From NCBI GenBank assembly GCA_021234155.1, contig JAJEKV010000022.1, forward strand, positions 7,905,961 through 7,969,960: DNA of 64,000 nucleotides, in the 5' to 3' direction. This document shows positions 38,250 to 49,075 of this stretch, one piece after another. The notes beneath the pieces are model-generated. The model saw nothing but the letters and a program-made list of their open reading frames with translations, was not told where the DNA came from and searched no databases. Every line of letters starts with the position of its first letter. The stretch's first letter is position 1. Made by a program: the position numbers and the translations under genes. Source of the DNA: Isoetes taiwanensis. Taxonomy: Eukaryota > Streptophyta > Lycopodiopsida > Isoetales > Isoetaceae.

Positions 38250-39617
38250 GTAGACGCCACTGTAGTCTACAATAACTTCTGCCTAACGGTAGATATAATC
38301 TCTGAGGCTAACAAACACAGTGACGTGTATGGTCAGTACATTCATGGTTTCATGGCCGTGGCAGAAAGTGAAGCGCGTCCTTCTCCCTCGACTGGGAAGA
38401 TTGTATTGAGTCTAAAGTCCTTTCTGAAGCTTTTTCCCAAAGGTGACCAAGATAAGGTTCGAAGGTCGTTCAAGAGACTGCCAGCCGACTTATGTGAGAA
38501 GGATGGGAAGGATAATTTATATCCAGTTGACATCCACCAACAGATAGGGAAGAACCACAGGTGAAGGCTATTGCAGAACCTCAGTCACCTGTAGAGGAGG
38601 TATTTGATGCAGAGAAAGAGAAGGAACTGGTGGAAAAGCTCGACGAGGACGAGGATGAAGACGTAGACGAGCATGAAGAGAATCTTGATAGATGGGGTGT
38701 CACGGAAGCCTTGCCAGTTAACATAGGAGGGAAGGACTATCTTCTTCTCCACGATATATCTTCCATTACTGGTTTGAGGGAAGATGAAGTCCTTGGACAA
38801 ATCTATGCTTTCGTTGTTGGTCTAGACGACTTCATTGACTTCGAGCCGGAAGTGCCTAGGGACCTGCACGATCTCTTAACTTATGATGGAACTTCAATAG
38901 CTCCTGAGAATGCTTTTGATAGAGTTCTGGAGATGGCAGAAATGGGCTTGAAGGAAGTCTCAGAAGTAAAGTTCGAGGCGAGTACATCAGAAGCTAAAAA
39001 GGATAGTGCAAAACACGTATCAAAGAGCGAATCAAGCTCTTCAAGGTCGTCCATCAACATTTCTACCAAAGAGGTTATTGCATCTGATGAAGTGGAGGTA
39101 AGCTACCATAAGTTTGCTTATTTTGTTAAGTGCCTAAGAACGATTGTTTGTTGCGCAGGAGATTTTTGTGGACGATTTTTGCGCCAGACATGACAGAGTT
39201 ACCCTTGGCAGAGATGCAAGTATCGCCCACTATATGGGCTACCTTTATAAGGGAGAGATCGTTGTGTTCCATTCTAAGTACAGCCCATATGGACCAGAAG
39301 AGGTCTTGAAACTCAAGGCCCTCTCGTTGATTGGTAATCATATCCCATTATCTGCCAATTCTGATCGAGTAGTGGCTGTTAGGAGAGATATCGCCACGCA
39401 TATTTTTGGTGGCTTTAGTATGTATTCTATGGCTGCCAGTAGAGCTGCATTGGCCTTGTCCGGCGTGGATAAGGCTACAATTCGACTGACTTGGGAAGAG
39501 AGGGAGCCCCAGATTCCTCGCCTTATGTACCTGTTGGATGCTGGTCTGCAGGAATCCGAATTGGAAGAAGTCGAAGTGTCCGATGACTTACATGTTTCTA
39601 AGAAAATGAAGTTGTAA
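38250..39617 (+). CDS. Gene B of palindrome block, 3' portion (split by gypsy), with a 61-bp intron
   Basis: Function unknown. The frame continues from 5367 across the gypsy target site: VDATVVYNNFCLTVDIISEA, then KIVLSLKSFLKLFPKGD. After a shift near 38545 it continues into an acidic region (DEDEDEDVDEHEEN) and a folded-looking segment (GGKDYLLLHDISSITGLRED). A serine-rich stretch precedes a GTAAGC donor at 39098; the GCGCAG acceptor ends at 39158. The 61-bp intron is phase 0 and rejoins EIFVDDFCARHDRVTLGRD. The protein ends in a basic KKMKL at 39617. About 440 codons remain in this piece. The next palindrome lies about 100 bp after the stop. The gypsy insertion should destroy the gene. I recognise no homologue. 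Confidence 0.6.
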
Positions 39618-39720
39618 CCATTGTCAATTAATGCAAAGACTTGTTTGAAATCTCCATTCTTGTTATATCGAACATAAACTTCGGTTTCATTTTAATTTGT
39701 TTTACGCTTCTATTTTACTT

Positions 39721-39740
39721 GCACCGTGGCCACGGTGCGA
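39721..39740. repeat. Palindrome copy 2a
   Basis: GCACCGTGG/CCACGGTGC, perfect over 18 bp, then GAA. It lies in the spacer after gene B and immediately left of the copia insertion. Without the copia element it would sit about 40 bp from the copy at 45304. Confidence 0.9.
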
Positions 39741-39746
39741 AGATCG

Positions 39747-40352
39747 TGTTAGAATATGAGATCATTACATAAATAATGTGGTGGGGATCTGTGCCAGACA
39801 TGTAGAAGCTCAAGATCATTTCTTGTGTAAGGATAATGCTCCAAGTTCAAAGATTAAATCATGTTCTTCATTAGGGTTAGACAAGTTACAAGAGTTTAAC
39901 TTCGAACCATTGAGAAATAATAGTCAATGGTCAACAAGCTTATTTTTAGTAATCTGCCTGTGGGATAATGTGCGTGACGAAAATTCTGGACAGGAAAGTT
40001 TATCTAGCCCGGATCTACAGGCTTGTCGGTCGATTCCTCATAATATAACACTGTACAATGGGTAGCAGAGGATATAGGGAAGCAGACGGATCTATTCACA
40101 GCCGATTTGGTCCGGAATAGCTTGAGATCTCATTGATCCAAGTTGTGTTGATATTGACTGCAGTGATTTTCTTATTATTGTCATTTTAAACTTGCTTCGT
40201 GCTCAAATATCATTTTCTCCTATTGAATATTTGAATAAGAACTTCTCTAGTTCTTAAAGCTAGTTTGTGGCAATATCCTTGATATAAATTGTGTGCTAAA
40301 ATATTGAGTTGCACCAAGTGAATTGTTGATTGTAACAAGTTGAAAACTCATA
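39747..40352 (+). repeat. Copia 5' LTR
   Basis: Starts TGTTAGAATATGAG and ends ACTCATA (or ACTCA, if the target duplication is read differently). Same length and sequence as 44663-45268. A 95-codon ORF inside it is not considered a gene. Confidence 0.93.
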
Positions 40353-40354
40353 TC

Positions 40355-40366
40355 TGGTATCAGAGC
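40355..40366 (+). other. Copia primer-binding site
   Basis: TGGTATCAGAGC, the complement of the 3' end of plant initiator tRNA-Met. Confidence 0.95.
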
Positions 40367-40384
40367 AGGTTATTGGCAAGGAGG

Positions 40385-41300
40385 ATGTCTAGTCGATTTG
40401 GTGCTGGACTTTTAGCAACTGTGGAAGTGTACAAAGGTGGACCTGGTTTTCAGATTTGGAAGGATGCTGTAAAGCATATATTGGAGGTCGAGGATTTGTG
40501 GGATCTAGTTGATCATGCTGGTGTTAATACTAGTGCAGGTGCAGGTGCTATTGCAAGCACTAGTGTTGTTGCTTTACTACTCGCATTGTGAGGCTCGAGG
40601 AGATGATGCAGATGTCTTTGTTAGTGTGGAAGAAGTTACCTCGGTGAGAGCAGTGGAGCAAGGACTCGTTCCAGTCAGGCCAAACTCAAAGAAGCACAAG
40701 GAATCATTGCTTCAAAGGTTAGTCCTACAATTAGGCTAAAGCTAAGGAATAAGAGTCCTAGAGAGATGTGGATGTTTATGCTTAAACATTTTGAGGAGAA
40801 AACTTCTTCACAGATAGATCTGTTGGACAAAGAACTCAGGAATCTTAAATTACATGAAGAGGATGATGTGTCAGATTTCTTTAATAAATTTGACAATATA
40901 GTGGCTGATTTAGGAGGGGCTGGAGTAGATCTCTCTGAGAGATACCAAGTTTTAGCAATTGCAAGAGCCATTATAGATAATGAACAATTGGGTCTGTTTA
41001 TAAGAAATGTTGCAAAGAGCAGAGAGGAAGCTGAAACCATTATTAGGACAGAAGTTGAGCAGAAAAAAGTGAGTAAAGGAACTGAAGAAGAAACTGAAAT
41101 TTTATACACTGGTAAAGCTGGAAAAAGGCAAGATAAAATCATTTGTTATTTCTGCCATGAGCCTGGCCATGTCAAAAAATAACCGTCCCTAAGCTTAAGA
41201 AGGAAGAATTTGTTTGTTACACATGTGGTGGCCAAGGGCATTTAGCATCCAAGTGCCCTACACCTAAAGAATTTGGAAAAGGAAGGGGTGGTCATAACAG
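40385..41300 (+). pseudogene. Copia gag (frameshifted)
   Basis: ATG at 40385 starts MSSRFGAGLLATVEVYKG, with the gag N-terminal GFQIWKDAVKHILEVEDLW. The frame breaks near 40590. It resumes as the UBN2-like gag segment (MWMFMLKHFEEKTSSQIDLL, LHEEDDVSDFFNKFDNIVAD) in 40766-41182. Two zinc knuckles follow, CYFCHEPGH in that frame and CYTCGGQGHLASKC at about 41215-41258 in another, separated by a shift at about 41180. Confidence 0.88.
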
Positions 41301-41310
41301 GGGAAGAAAT

Positions 41311-41832
41311 GTGGGAAGAGGTCGAGGAGGAGGAAGAAGACCTGCTGGTACATTTATCACACAAGAGCATGAAGAAAAGAAGGAAATTGTAGACGAAGAT
41401 GAGGTAAGCTTGTTAAATTCTGTCCTTGAGAATCAAACAAATTCTAACAAGTTATCTCATGCTCTTGTAGTTGATAGTGGAGCTGAAAGATCAGTAGTTC
41501 ATACTACTGAATTGCTCAAGAATGTAGAACAAGGAGAAGCCAGAAATGTTCAAGTGGGAAATGGAGCTTTACAAAGGATTGAAGGGAGAGGGCTTCTGCA
41601 ATTGTGGGATTTGCATGGGAATATAGTAGACATTAAAAATGTTTTGTGTCTGCCTGGGATTATCAAAAATCTCATATCATCTGTTAGTCGGTTGGTTGAC
41701 TTAGGCTCTGAGTTGTTTTTGATGATGATGGTTGTAACATTTGGTTTGATAATAAAATCAAGTTTCATGCCAAACGTGTTGGGAAATTATTTCAATTGGA
41801 ACACACCAATAATTCACCTTGCAAAGTATTGA
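41311..41832 (+). pseudogene. Copia protease region
   Basis: ALVVDSGAERSVVHTTELLK carries the DSG active site near 41470. The domain continues through VLCLPGIIKNLISSVSRLVD. The frame shifts near 41720 into the GAG-pre-integrase segment. Confidence 0.88.
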
Positions 41833-41988
41833 TGGTTTCTGAATTTGAGCTTTGGCATAATCGGTTGGCTCATACTCACTCCAATAACCTCAAGTTGTTG
41901 GCAAAGAAAGGTCATATTAAATATGAAAGTGAAGAAAAAGGGCATGTCTGTGAAGGTTGTATGCTTGGAAAAATAAATAGGTTGCCTT

Positions 41989-44688
41989 TTGCCAGATCAA
42001 AGAAGGAAGGAAGGAAGGAAGGTACTTTTATCGTCCACGGAGACCAAAAGTAAAGAGGTTTTAGAATTGGTTCATACTGACCTATGTGGGCCTTTAAACA
42101 TTAGAGGCAGAACTGGAAAAAGGTATTTCATCACTTTTATTGATGATTATACCAGAAAATGCAAATGTTATTTGCTAGCCAACAAAGCTCAAGCTTTAAT
42201 TGCATTCAAGCAATTTGTAGCTGAATCAGAAAGGCAAACAGGTATGAAACTAAAATGTGTAAGGTTTGATCGAGGGGGAGAATATCTGTCAACCAAATTC
42301 AGGAGTTTTTGCATTGCCAATGGCATTAGAAGACAGTTGACCTGTAGATACAGTCCTCAACAAAATGGTATAGCAGAAAGAAGAAACAGAACCTTAATGA
42401 ATGCTGTTAGATCAATGATCAAAAATAGTGGATTACCAAATTATTTATGGGAAGAAGCCCTGCTGACTGCCAATCTTATACAAAATAAACTCCCTTCCTC
42501 AAGCTTGCAAGGAAATATTCCTGACTTAATGTGGTATGGAGAAAACTCAGAAATTGATTATGGAAAATTCAAAGTGTATGGATGTTTGGCCTATGTACAT
42601 AAACCAGATGAGCTCAGAAAGAAACTTGATGACAAAGCTGAAATTGGTTTTCTTGTAGGCTATGATAGCCATTCAAAGGGCTACAGGATCTTTACACCTG
42701 AAAATAAAAATATTGTGATTAGCAGAGATGTAGTTTTTTGTGAGGATGTCTTATACAAAAATAGACATCAAGTTACAAAAGAAGACTCTTTAGTCAAAAT
42801 GTCTCAAGTGTCAAACAATCAAATTGATTATGAAGAAGAGGAGGAGGAGACCAATGAAACAAAAATTGATAATCAGGCTCAAGGGGCTCAAACTGAACCT
42901 GTTGAACCTGAAATGGTGGAACCTGAAAAATTACCAGAAAGAAAAATCAGAAAGAGAAGAACAGAAGCTCAAAGGTTATTAGAAGAAATTAATTTTGACA
43001 AGGAAGCATATGGGAGAAACATCTCAGGTGGAAGCAAAAGGCTAGAACAAGAACCAGAAGTTGATGAGGCTGAACAAATCATGGCTATACTAGAGGATGT
43101 TGAAATACCTAGAACAGTTGAGCAGGCTATGAAAAGTGCTCAAACAGAACAATGGAAAAATGCAATACATGAAGAATTAGGCTCTTTTGTGGATACCCAT
43201 ACTTATGATGTTGTAAAGGAACCTACTGGGCAAAATATTGTTGGCAGTAAATGGATTTTCAGAATTAAAACTAATGCAGATGGCTCAAAAAAATATAAAG
43301 CTCGGTTGGTTGCACAAGGCTTTACTCAGAAACAAGGTCAAGACTATGATGAGACCTATTCTCTCATAGTCAAGCTCACAAGCATAAGAGTTCTATTGAG
43401 CATAGCAAATGCTCTTGACTTAGAAATACATCATATGGATGTGAAGACTGCATTTCTAAATGCCACATTGGAAGAAGATATTTTTATGAAACAGGCTCCT
43501 GGTTTTGAGAAAGGCAAAAATCTTGTTTGGAAATTAAACAGGGCAGTATATGGCTTAAAACAAGCTCCAAGAGAGTGGTACATTTGCATGGATACATTCT
43601 TGAGAGATCAAGGGTTTGAAAAATTTCAGAATGATGGCAACTTGTATAGATACAAAATAGGAGAAGAATTTTGCATTATAGCCTTATATGTGGATGATTG
43701 CATCATGATTGCAAATTCCACTAAAATTCTGAATGTGAGCAAAGATATTCTGAAACATAGGTTCAAAATGTCTGATCCAGGGCCTTTGCAAAAGTTTCTG
43801 GGAATTGAAGTTGTAAGGGACAGGAAAAATAAAATATTGAAATTGAAGCAAAGAGGACATATAGAAAACATGCTCAAAAGATTCAATATGGAACATGCTT
43901 GTTCTGTCAAAACACCTATTGTGCCAGGACATCAATTGACTGCTGAAGTTGAAGCAAATATAGAAGAACTGGAATATATGAAACAGGTCCCATATCGTGC
44001 TCTAGTTGGTTGCTTATTGTTCTTAAGTAATAGTACTAGACTAGATATAACATATGCAGTCAATATTTTAAGTAGAAGGTGCAAAGAATCCGGAAAAATA
44101 CATTGGCTAGCAGCTAAAAGAGTCTTGAAATATTTAAAAGGGACACAAGATTATGGAATAACTTATGATGACAGCAATTTGCAAATGCATGCCTATGCAG
44201 ATGCTGACTGGGCAGGTGATCAAGCTGAAAGAAAATCCACTACAGGTTATGCTATTTTTCTTGCAGGTGGCACTATAAGTTGGAGGACAAAAAAGCAATC
44301 TGCAATTGCATTATCATCAGCAGAAGCTGAGTATGCTGCCTCATCTCTTCTATCTAGAGAAATAGTTTGGCTCAGAAGGTTGCTGGAACTAAGAGTCAAA
44401 CAGGTAAATCCTACTACTATATTTTCAGATAGTCAGAGCTGTATTGCAATTGTTAAAAATCCTGTAGAACATGAGAGGACAAAGCATATAGAGTTAAGCA
44501 TGCATTATATCAGAGATCAGGCTAGCAAAGGTAACATTCAAATGACATATGTCAGCACTGACAAACAAATAGCTGATATCTTCACAAAGGGGCTTGCAGA
44601 AAGTAAGTTTACAGGTTTCCAAAGACAACTTAAAGTGCATTATTTATGCAATGAAGGAGGAGTGTTAGAATATGAGATCATTACATAA
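41989..44688 (+). CDS. Copia pol: integrase, reverse transcriptase and RNase H in one 899-codon frame
   Basis: The GAG-pre-integrase module (ELWHNRLAHTHSNNLKLLAK, CEGCMLGK) lies just before, at about 41845-41985, in another frame. It joins at a (GGAA)n tract near 42002. In this frame the integrase catalytic triad is Asp31 (HTDLCGPL), Asp94 (FDRGGEYLS) and Glu130 (NGIAERRN), with the expected 35-residue D-E spacing. Reverse transcriptase has MDVKTAFLNATLEEDIFMKQ and the catalytic YVDD at residues 567-570. RNase H has ADADWAGDQAERKSTTGYA near residue 740. No internal stop occurs over 2.7 kb, agreeing with recent activity of the lineage. Pol copies the RNA and inserts the cDNA. Confidence 0.96.
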   Translation: MPDQRRKEGRKVLLSSTETKSKEVLELVHTDLCGPLNIRGRTGKRYFITFIDDYTRKCKCYLLANKAQALIAFKQFVAESERQTGMKLKCVRFDRGGEYLSTKFRSFCIANGIRRQLTCRYSPQQNGIAERRNRTLMNAVRSMIKNSGLPNYLWEEALLTANLIQNKLPSSSLQGNIPDLMWYGENSEIDYGKFKVYGCLAYVHKPDELRKKLDDKAEIGFLVGYDSHSKGYRIFTPENKNIVISRDVVFCEDVLYKNRHQVTKEDSLVKMSQVSNNQIDYEEEEEETNETKIDNQAQGAQTEPVEPEMVEPEKLPERKIRKRRTEAQRLLEEINFDKEAYGRNISGGSKRLEQEPEVDEAEQIMAILEDVEIPRTVEQAMKSAQTEQWKNAIHEELGSFVDTHTYDVVKEPTGQNIVGSKWIFRIKTNADGSKKYKARLVAQGFTQKQGQDYDETYSLIVKLTSIRVLLSIANALDLEIHHMDVKTAFLNATLEEDIFMKQAPGFEKGKNLVWKLNRAVYGLKQAPREWYICMDTFLRDQGFEKFQNDGNLYRYKIGEEFCIIALYVDDCIMIANSTKILNVSKDILKHRFKMSDPGPLQKFLGIEVVRDRKNKILKLKQRGHIENMLKRFNMEHACSVKTPIVPGHQLTAEVEANIEELEYMKQVPYRALVGCLLFLSNSTRLDITYAVNILSRRCKESGKIHWLAAKRVLKYLKGTQDYGITYDDSNLQMHAYADADWAGDQAERKSTTGYAIFLAGGTISWRTKKQSAIALSSAEAEYAASSLLSREIVWLRRLLELRVKQVNPTTIFSDSQSCIAIVKNPVEHERTKHIELSMHYIRDQASKGNIQMTYVSTDKQIADIFTKGLAESKFTGFQRQLKVHYLCNEGGVLEYEIIT
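44651..44662 (+). other. Copia polypurine tract
   Basis: ATGAAGGAGGAG directly precedes the 3' LTR. Confidence 0.8.
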
Positions 44689-45268
44689 ATAATGTGGTGG
44701 GGATCTGTGCCAGACATGTAGAAGCTCAAGATCATTTCTTGTGTAAGGATAATGCTCCAAGTTCAAAGATTAAATCATGTTCTTCATTAGGGTTAGACAA
44801 GTTACAAGAGTTTAACTTCGAACCATTGAGAAATAATAGTCAATGGTCAACAAGCTTATTTTTAGTAATCTGCCTGTGGGATAATGTGCGTGACGAAAAT
44901 TCTGGACAGGAAAGTTTATCTAGCCCGGATCTACAGGCTTGTCGGTCGATTCCTCATAATATAACACTGTACAATGGGTAGCAGAGGATATAGGGAAGCA
45001 GACGGATCTATTCACAGCCGATTTGGTCCGGAATAGCTTGAGATCTCATTGATCCAAGTTGTGTTGATATTGACTGCAGTGATTTTCTTATTATTGTCAT
45101 TTTAAACTTGCTTCGTGCTCAAATATCATTTTCTCCTATTGAATATTTGAATAAGAACTTCTCTAGTTCTTAAAGCTAGTTTGTGGCAATATCCTTGATA
45201 TAAATTGTGTGCTAAAATATTGAGTTGCACCAAGTGAATTGTTGATTGTAACAAGTTGAAAACTCATA
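44663..45268 (+). repeat. Copia 3' LTR
   Basis: Matches the 5' LTR over 606 bp with no difference that I could see. GATCG follows. Confidence 0.93.
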
Positions 45269-45303
45269 GATCGTGTTGTCCGTGCTTACAACTAACAAAT
45301 ATT

Positions 45304-45360
45304 CGCACCGTGGCCACGGTGCGAAAATATTCCACATTATTTCGCACCGTGACTACACAC
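45304..45360. repeat. Palindrome copies 2b and half copy
   Basis: CGCACCGTGG/CCACGGTGCG is perfect at 45304-45323, flanked by ATT and AAAATATT. A half copy TTCGCACCGTGACTACAC follows at 45341-45358. Confidence 0.9.
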
Positions 45361-45568
45361 ACTGCGAAGAGAATGCTTATCTGAATTTAGAATCTACATG
45401 TAAGGAAAATGGCCAAGAGCTTTCGAAATTGAAAATGTGCGGTAAATAGATGAATCATATGTTCTTATCTCTTATGGATACATACCTATAACTAGAGAAT
45501 GTCTGAAATATTCTAGTAACAGAATTTAGAACTCATACAAAAGGCATAGCATACATAAATGCAGAAGA
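45361..45568. other. Spacer to the C pair
   Basis: About 200 bp between the palindromes and the 3' end of C1. Nothing recognisable. Confidence 0.4.
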
Positions 45569-45895
45569 TCATTCGCAATCGGGATCATCATGAGCAGCAA
45601 GTTGAGTGATGCGATTAATCTCATAGACGTGACGCTCTGGAACCCGATGAAGGTGGATAAAAACACGATAAACCCCGTTGGAAGAATGATTTCGACCCTC
45701 TGCTACCCCTTCCAGCCAGGAATCAAGGGGGATACCCCTCTGAGAACATCTATAAAGATCAGTATATGTCATAGTGCAAGTAATGGAATAACAAGAATAA
45801 CCAGGCCGAGACATAGCAAATGGATGCCTTCTCCATTGAATGAATGGAGCTGTACTTATATCGAACAAAATTATTGACGTGCACTGTAGCAGCAT
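45569..45895 (-). CDS. Small ORF C1, paralogue of C2
   Basis: A 108-codon minus-strand ORF of unknown function. Its core reads SITCTMTYTDLYRCSQRGIP, then LDSWLEG, VYRVFIHLHRVPERHVYEI. The neighbouring C2 has the same pattern at protein level: SITC-M, a Cys-Arg-rich middle, R-IP, W, V-IHL, then E/RE-H-Y. Similarity in protein but not obviously in DNA argues that the frame is real and old. The palindromes at 45304-45360 lie on its 3' side. Confidence 0.5.
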   Translation of the reverse strand: MLLQCTSIILFDISTAPFIQWRRHPFAMSRPGYSCYSITCTMTYTDLYRCSQRGIPLDSWLEGVAEGRNHSSNGVYRVFIHLHRVPERHVYEINRITQLAAHDDPDCE

Positions 45896-46014
45896 TATTG
45901 GTTATATATACGAGCATAATGTACAAAATACACGATCATGAACTCTTCAAATAAGTATTGACAATATGATCCAGATGACAAGTATTGATTTAGGGGGACT
46001 CTTCTGAGTCATTG

Positions 46015-46260
46015 TCACCAGGCACCCCAGTGATCTTTTCTATCATACATTTGATGCTCTCTATTCCATATTAGATGGATGATAACATCGAAGGGATCAA
46101 GATAATAGCGAGGATTGAGAGCGGCAGTGGTCATCCAGTCTTCCATTGGTATTTGTCGCTCGCGACACTGCTTGAAGTTTTCGTGATTCATCTTGCAGGT
46201 GATGGAATCACGTTCAGGACCAGGAGGAGGCCACATGGCCAATGTTGCTGCACTCGGCAA
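46015..46260 (-). CDS. Small ORF C2, paralogue of C1
   Basis: An 81-codon ORF reading SITCKMNHENFKQCRERQIP, MEDWMTTAALNPRYYLDPFD, VIIHLIWNREHQMYDR. It aligns with C1 over about 65 residues, with shared Cys, Trp, His-Leu and Tyr positions. The two are in tandem, 119 bp apart, on the same strand. No known family comes to mind. Confidence 0.5.
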   Translation of the reverse strand: MPSAATLAMWPPPGPERDSITCKMNHENFKQCRERQIPMEDWMTTAALNPRYYLDPFDVIIHLIWNREHQMYDRKDHWGAW

Positions 46261-46427
46261 TTTGATGTATATTTATACCCACCAAAATTATTGATGGTAT
46301 GTACGCACCAAAATTATTGATCGTATATACATAGAAATTATTGGATTATATACATACTTGTATGGTACTCGTATAATGTCATATATACCTGATTTCTCTT
46401 TAAATAGGCATCTATGCCTTCACTGTC

Positions 46428-46750
46428 TATCATTGGCTTTGCTTCTTGTTTGCTCCTTGCCTCTTGTCTGCTTCTTGTCTGCTTCTTTGCCTCTTTCCCC
46501 CTCTTGTCCGCCTCTTGTCTGCCCCTTGCCTCTCTGTCTACTCCACTAATTTCCTGTCTGCTCCACTAATTTCTTGTCTGATCCACTAATTTCTTGTCTG
46601 CTCCGTGTTCCTTGCTCTTGATCTTGCTACTTGATCTTGTTCCTTGCTTTCTTGCTCCATGATCTTCCTTCTCTTTTGATCTTCTTGCTCCTTGTTATTT
46701 GATCTTCGTGCTCCTTGTTCTTTGCTACTTGATCTTCGTGCTCTTTGCAA
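46428..46750. repeat. Pyrimidine-rich degenerate repeats
   Basis: CTTGTCTGCTTCTTG and CTCCACTAATTTCTTGTCTG units, then CTTGCTCCTTGATCTT units. Low complexity; ORFs here are artefacts. Confidence 0.8.
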
Positions 46751-46879
46751 ATGATTGGACCGAATCCTCCCTGGGCCACTCCACAACACACTCACCCCGG
46801 TTTTTGGTCCACTGTTGAAAACATCAGTTTTGGTAGGTCTACATGTCCTGTTTTCAAAGAATCCTACATGTGGATTTGT

Positions 46880-47480
46880 GAAGGTATGGTTTTGTTCGAT
46901 AATGGTGTTCTTTTTTCAGTGGACTAAAACATCCACTGTTGTTTTGTAGTTTCTTCTATTGTGACATGTCATTTTATAATACAATCCACTGTAGGAAAGA
47001 GTACTTGAATTTCTACATGTCTAATAATTCTATTGTCACATGTCTTTATAGATATAGGAAAGAATATTTGATTCTCTACATGTCCTATACTTCCATTCAC
47101 ATGTCTTTATAGTAGTAGGACAGAGTACTTTATTTGCTAAAGCATTGTAGGAAAGAATACATGAATTACGACATGTGTAATACTTCTATTGTCACATGTC
47201 TTTATAGAAGTAGGTAAGAATACTTGATTCTCTACATGTCATATGCTTCCATGTCACATGTCTTTATAGTAGTAGGACAGAGTACTTTATTTGCTAAGGC
47301 ATTGTAGGAAAGAATACATGAATTACGACATGTGTAATACTTCTATTCTCACATGTCTTTATAGAAGTAGGAAAGAGTACTTGATTCTCTACATGTCCTA
47401 TCCTTCCATATCAACGGGTCTTTATAGTGGTAGGGGCCAGTACTTGATTTGCTACATGTGATGCACGTGCGCGATCACAT
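46880..47480. repeat. Tandem repeats with ACATGTCTTTATAG core
   Basis: The core (A)TGTCTTTATAG followed by (G)TAGTAGGA recurs at about 47041, 47101, 47198, 47259, 47347 and 47418, alternating with GTAGGAAAGAATAC units. The period is roughly 60-90 bp. Confidence 0.8.
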
Positions 47481-47564
47481 GTTCTTATACTAGTATTCCA
47501 TGTAACACAAGTTACTTCAACTACTTCAATTACTTAACACCTATTTTTTGCATAACGTTGGGCA

Positions 47565-49075
47565 CCAACATGCCAAGGTGGCTCTAACATGCCACCTAGG
47601 CTCAAACATGCCAAGGTGGCTCCAACATGCCACCTAGGCTCCAACATGACAAAATGGCTCAAACATGCCACCTAGGCTCCAACGTGCTCAAACATGCCAC
47701 GCAGCTCCAACATGCCACCTATGCTCCAACTTGCCAAGTCGGCTCAAATATGCCACGGGCTCCAACATGCCACCTAGGCTCCAACATTCCTAGGTGGCTC
47801 AAACATGCCACATAGGCTCAAACATGCCATGCAGGGGCTCACTTAGGCTCCAACATGCCAAGGTGGCTCAACATGCCACCTAGGCTCAAACATGCCAAGG
47901 TGGCTCAAACATGCCACCTAGGCTCAAACATGCCAGGTGGCTCAAACATGCCAAGGTGGGCTCAAACATGCCACCTAGGCTCCAACATGCCACCTAGGCT
48001 CAAACATGCCAAGGTGGCTCAAACATGCCACGTGGGCTCCACCATGCCACCTAGCCTCCAACATGCCAAGGTGGCTCACAACATGCCACCTAGGGATAAA
48101 TATGCCAAGTTGGCTCAAACATGCCACCTAGGCTCCAACATGCCACCGCAGCTCTAACGCACGCCACCTAGGCTCAAACATGCCACGTGGGCTCCAACAT
48201 GCCACGTGCCAAGGTGGCTCCAACATGCCACCTAGGCTCCAACATGCTCAAACATGCCACGCGGGCTCTAACATGCCACCTATGCTCCAACTTGCCAAGG
48301 TGGCTCAAATATGCCACGTGGGCTCCAACATGCCAAGGTGGCTCAAGCATGCCACACAGCTCCAACATGCCACCTAGGCTCTAACATGGCAAGGTGGCTC
48401 AAACATGCCACGTGGTCTCCAACATGCCACCTAGGCTCCAACATGCCAAGGTGGCTCCAACATGCCAAGGTGGCTCAAACATGCCACCTAGGCTCCAACG
48501 TGCTCAAACATGCCAAGGTGGCTCAAACATGCCACACGGGCTCCAACATGCCAAGGTGGCTCAAACATGCCACCTAGGCTCAAACATGCCAAGGTGGTTC
48601 CCACATGCCAAGGTGGCTCCAACATGCCACCTAGGCTCAAACATGCCAAGGTGGCTCAAACATGCCACCTAGGGCAACATGACAAAATGGCTCAAACATG
48701 CCACCTAGGCTCCAACGTGCTCAAACATGCCACGGGGCTCCAACATACCACCTATGCTCCAACCTGCCAAGGTGGCTCAAATATGCCACGGGCTCCAACA
48801 TGCCACCTAGGCTCCAACATTCCTAGGTGGCTCAAACATGCCATCTAGGCTCCAACATGCCACCCAGGCTCAAACATGCCAGGTGGCTCAAACATGCCAA
48901 GGTGGGCTCAAACATGCCACCTAGGCTCCAACATGCCAAGGTGGCTCAAACATGCCACGTGGACTCCATAATGCCACGTGGGCTCCAACATGCCATGCAG
49001 GCTCCAACATGCCAAGGTGGCTCAGGCATGCCACCTAGTCTCAAGCATGCCACCTAGGCACCCCAAGTGGTGACA
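47565..49075. repeat. 19-bp minisatellite array, forward
   Basis: The base unit is GGCTC(C/A)AACATGCCA plus a variable four-base end, mostly CCTA or AGGT, sometimes CGTG. About 75-80 units, with partial deletions. Long ORFs in it (to 112 codons) are repeat artefacts. The same unit reappears in reverse complement at 53216-53515. Confidence 0.93.

Larger units (their letters stand above)
39747..45268 (+). mobile_element. Ty1/copia LTR retrotransposon, recent insertion
   Basis: 606-bp LTRs at 39747-40352 and 44663-45268 look identical by eye. Target duplication GATCG is at 39742-39746 and 45269-45273. Primer site TGGTATCAGAGC follows two bases after the 5' LTR. The gene order gag, protease, integrase, reverse transcriptase, RNase H is the copia order. 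Identical LTRs imply a young insertion, yet gag, protease and the start of integrase lie in different frames. It inserted in the spacer between palindrome copies of the gene B/gene C interval. Confidence 0.96.

Noticed and set aside
39778-40065. 95-codon ORF present identically in both copia LTRs
   Set aside because: LTR sequence; no similarity to a known accessory protein, and identity follows from LTR duplication.
47627-49057. Several 60-110-codon ORFs with repeated HLGSNMP-type motifs; also a CRISPR-like look
   Set aside because: They are products of a 19-bp minisatellite. There are no unique spacers of constant length, no cas genes, and the window is eukaryotic.
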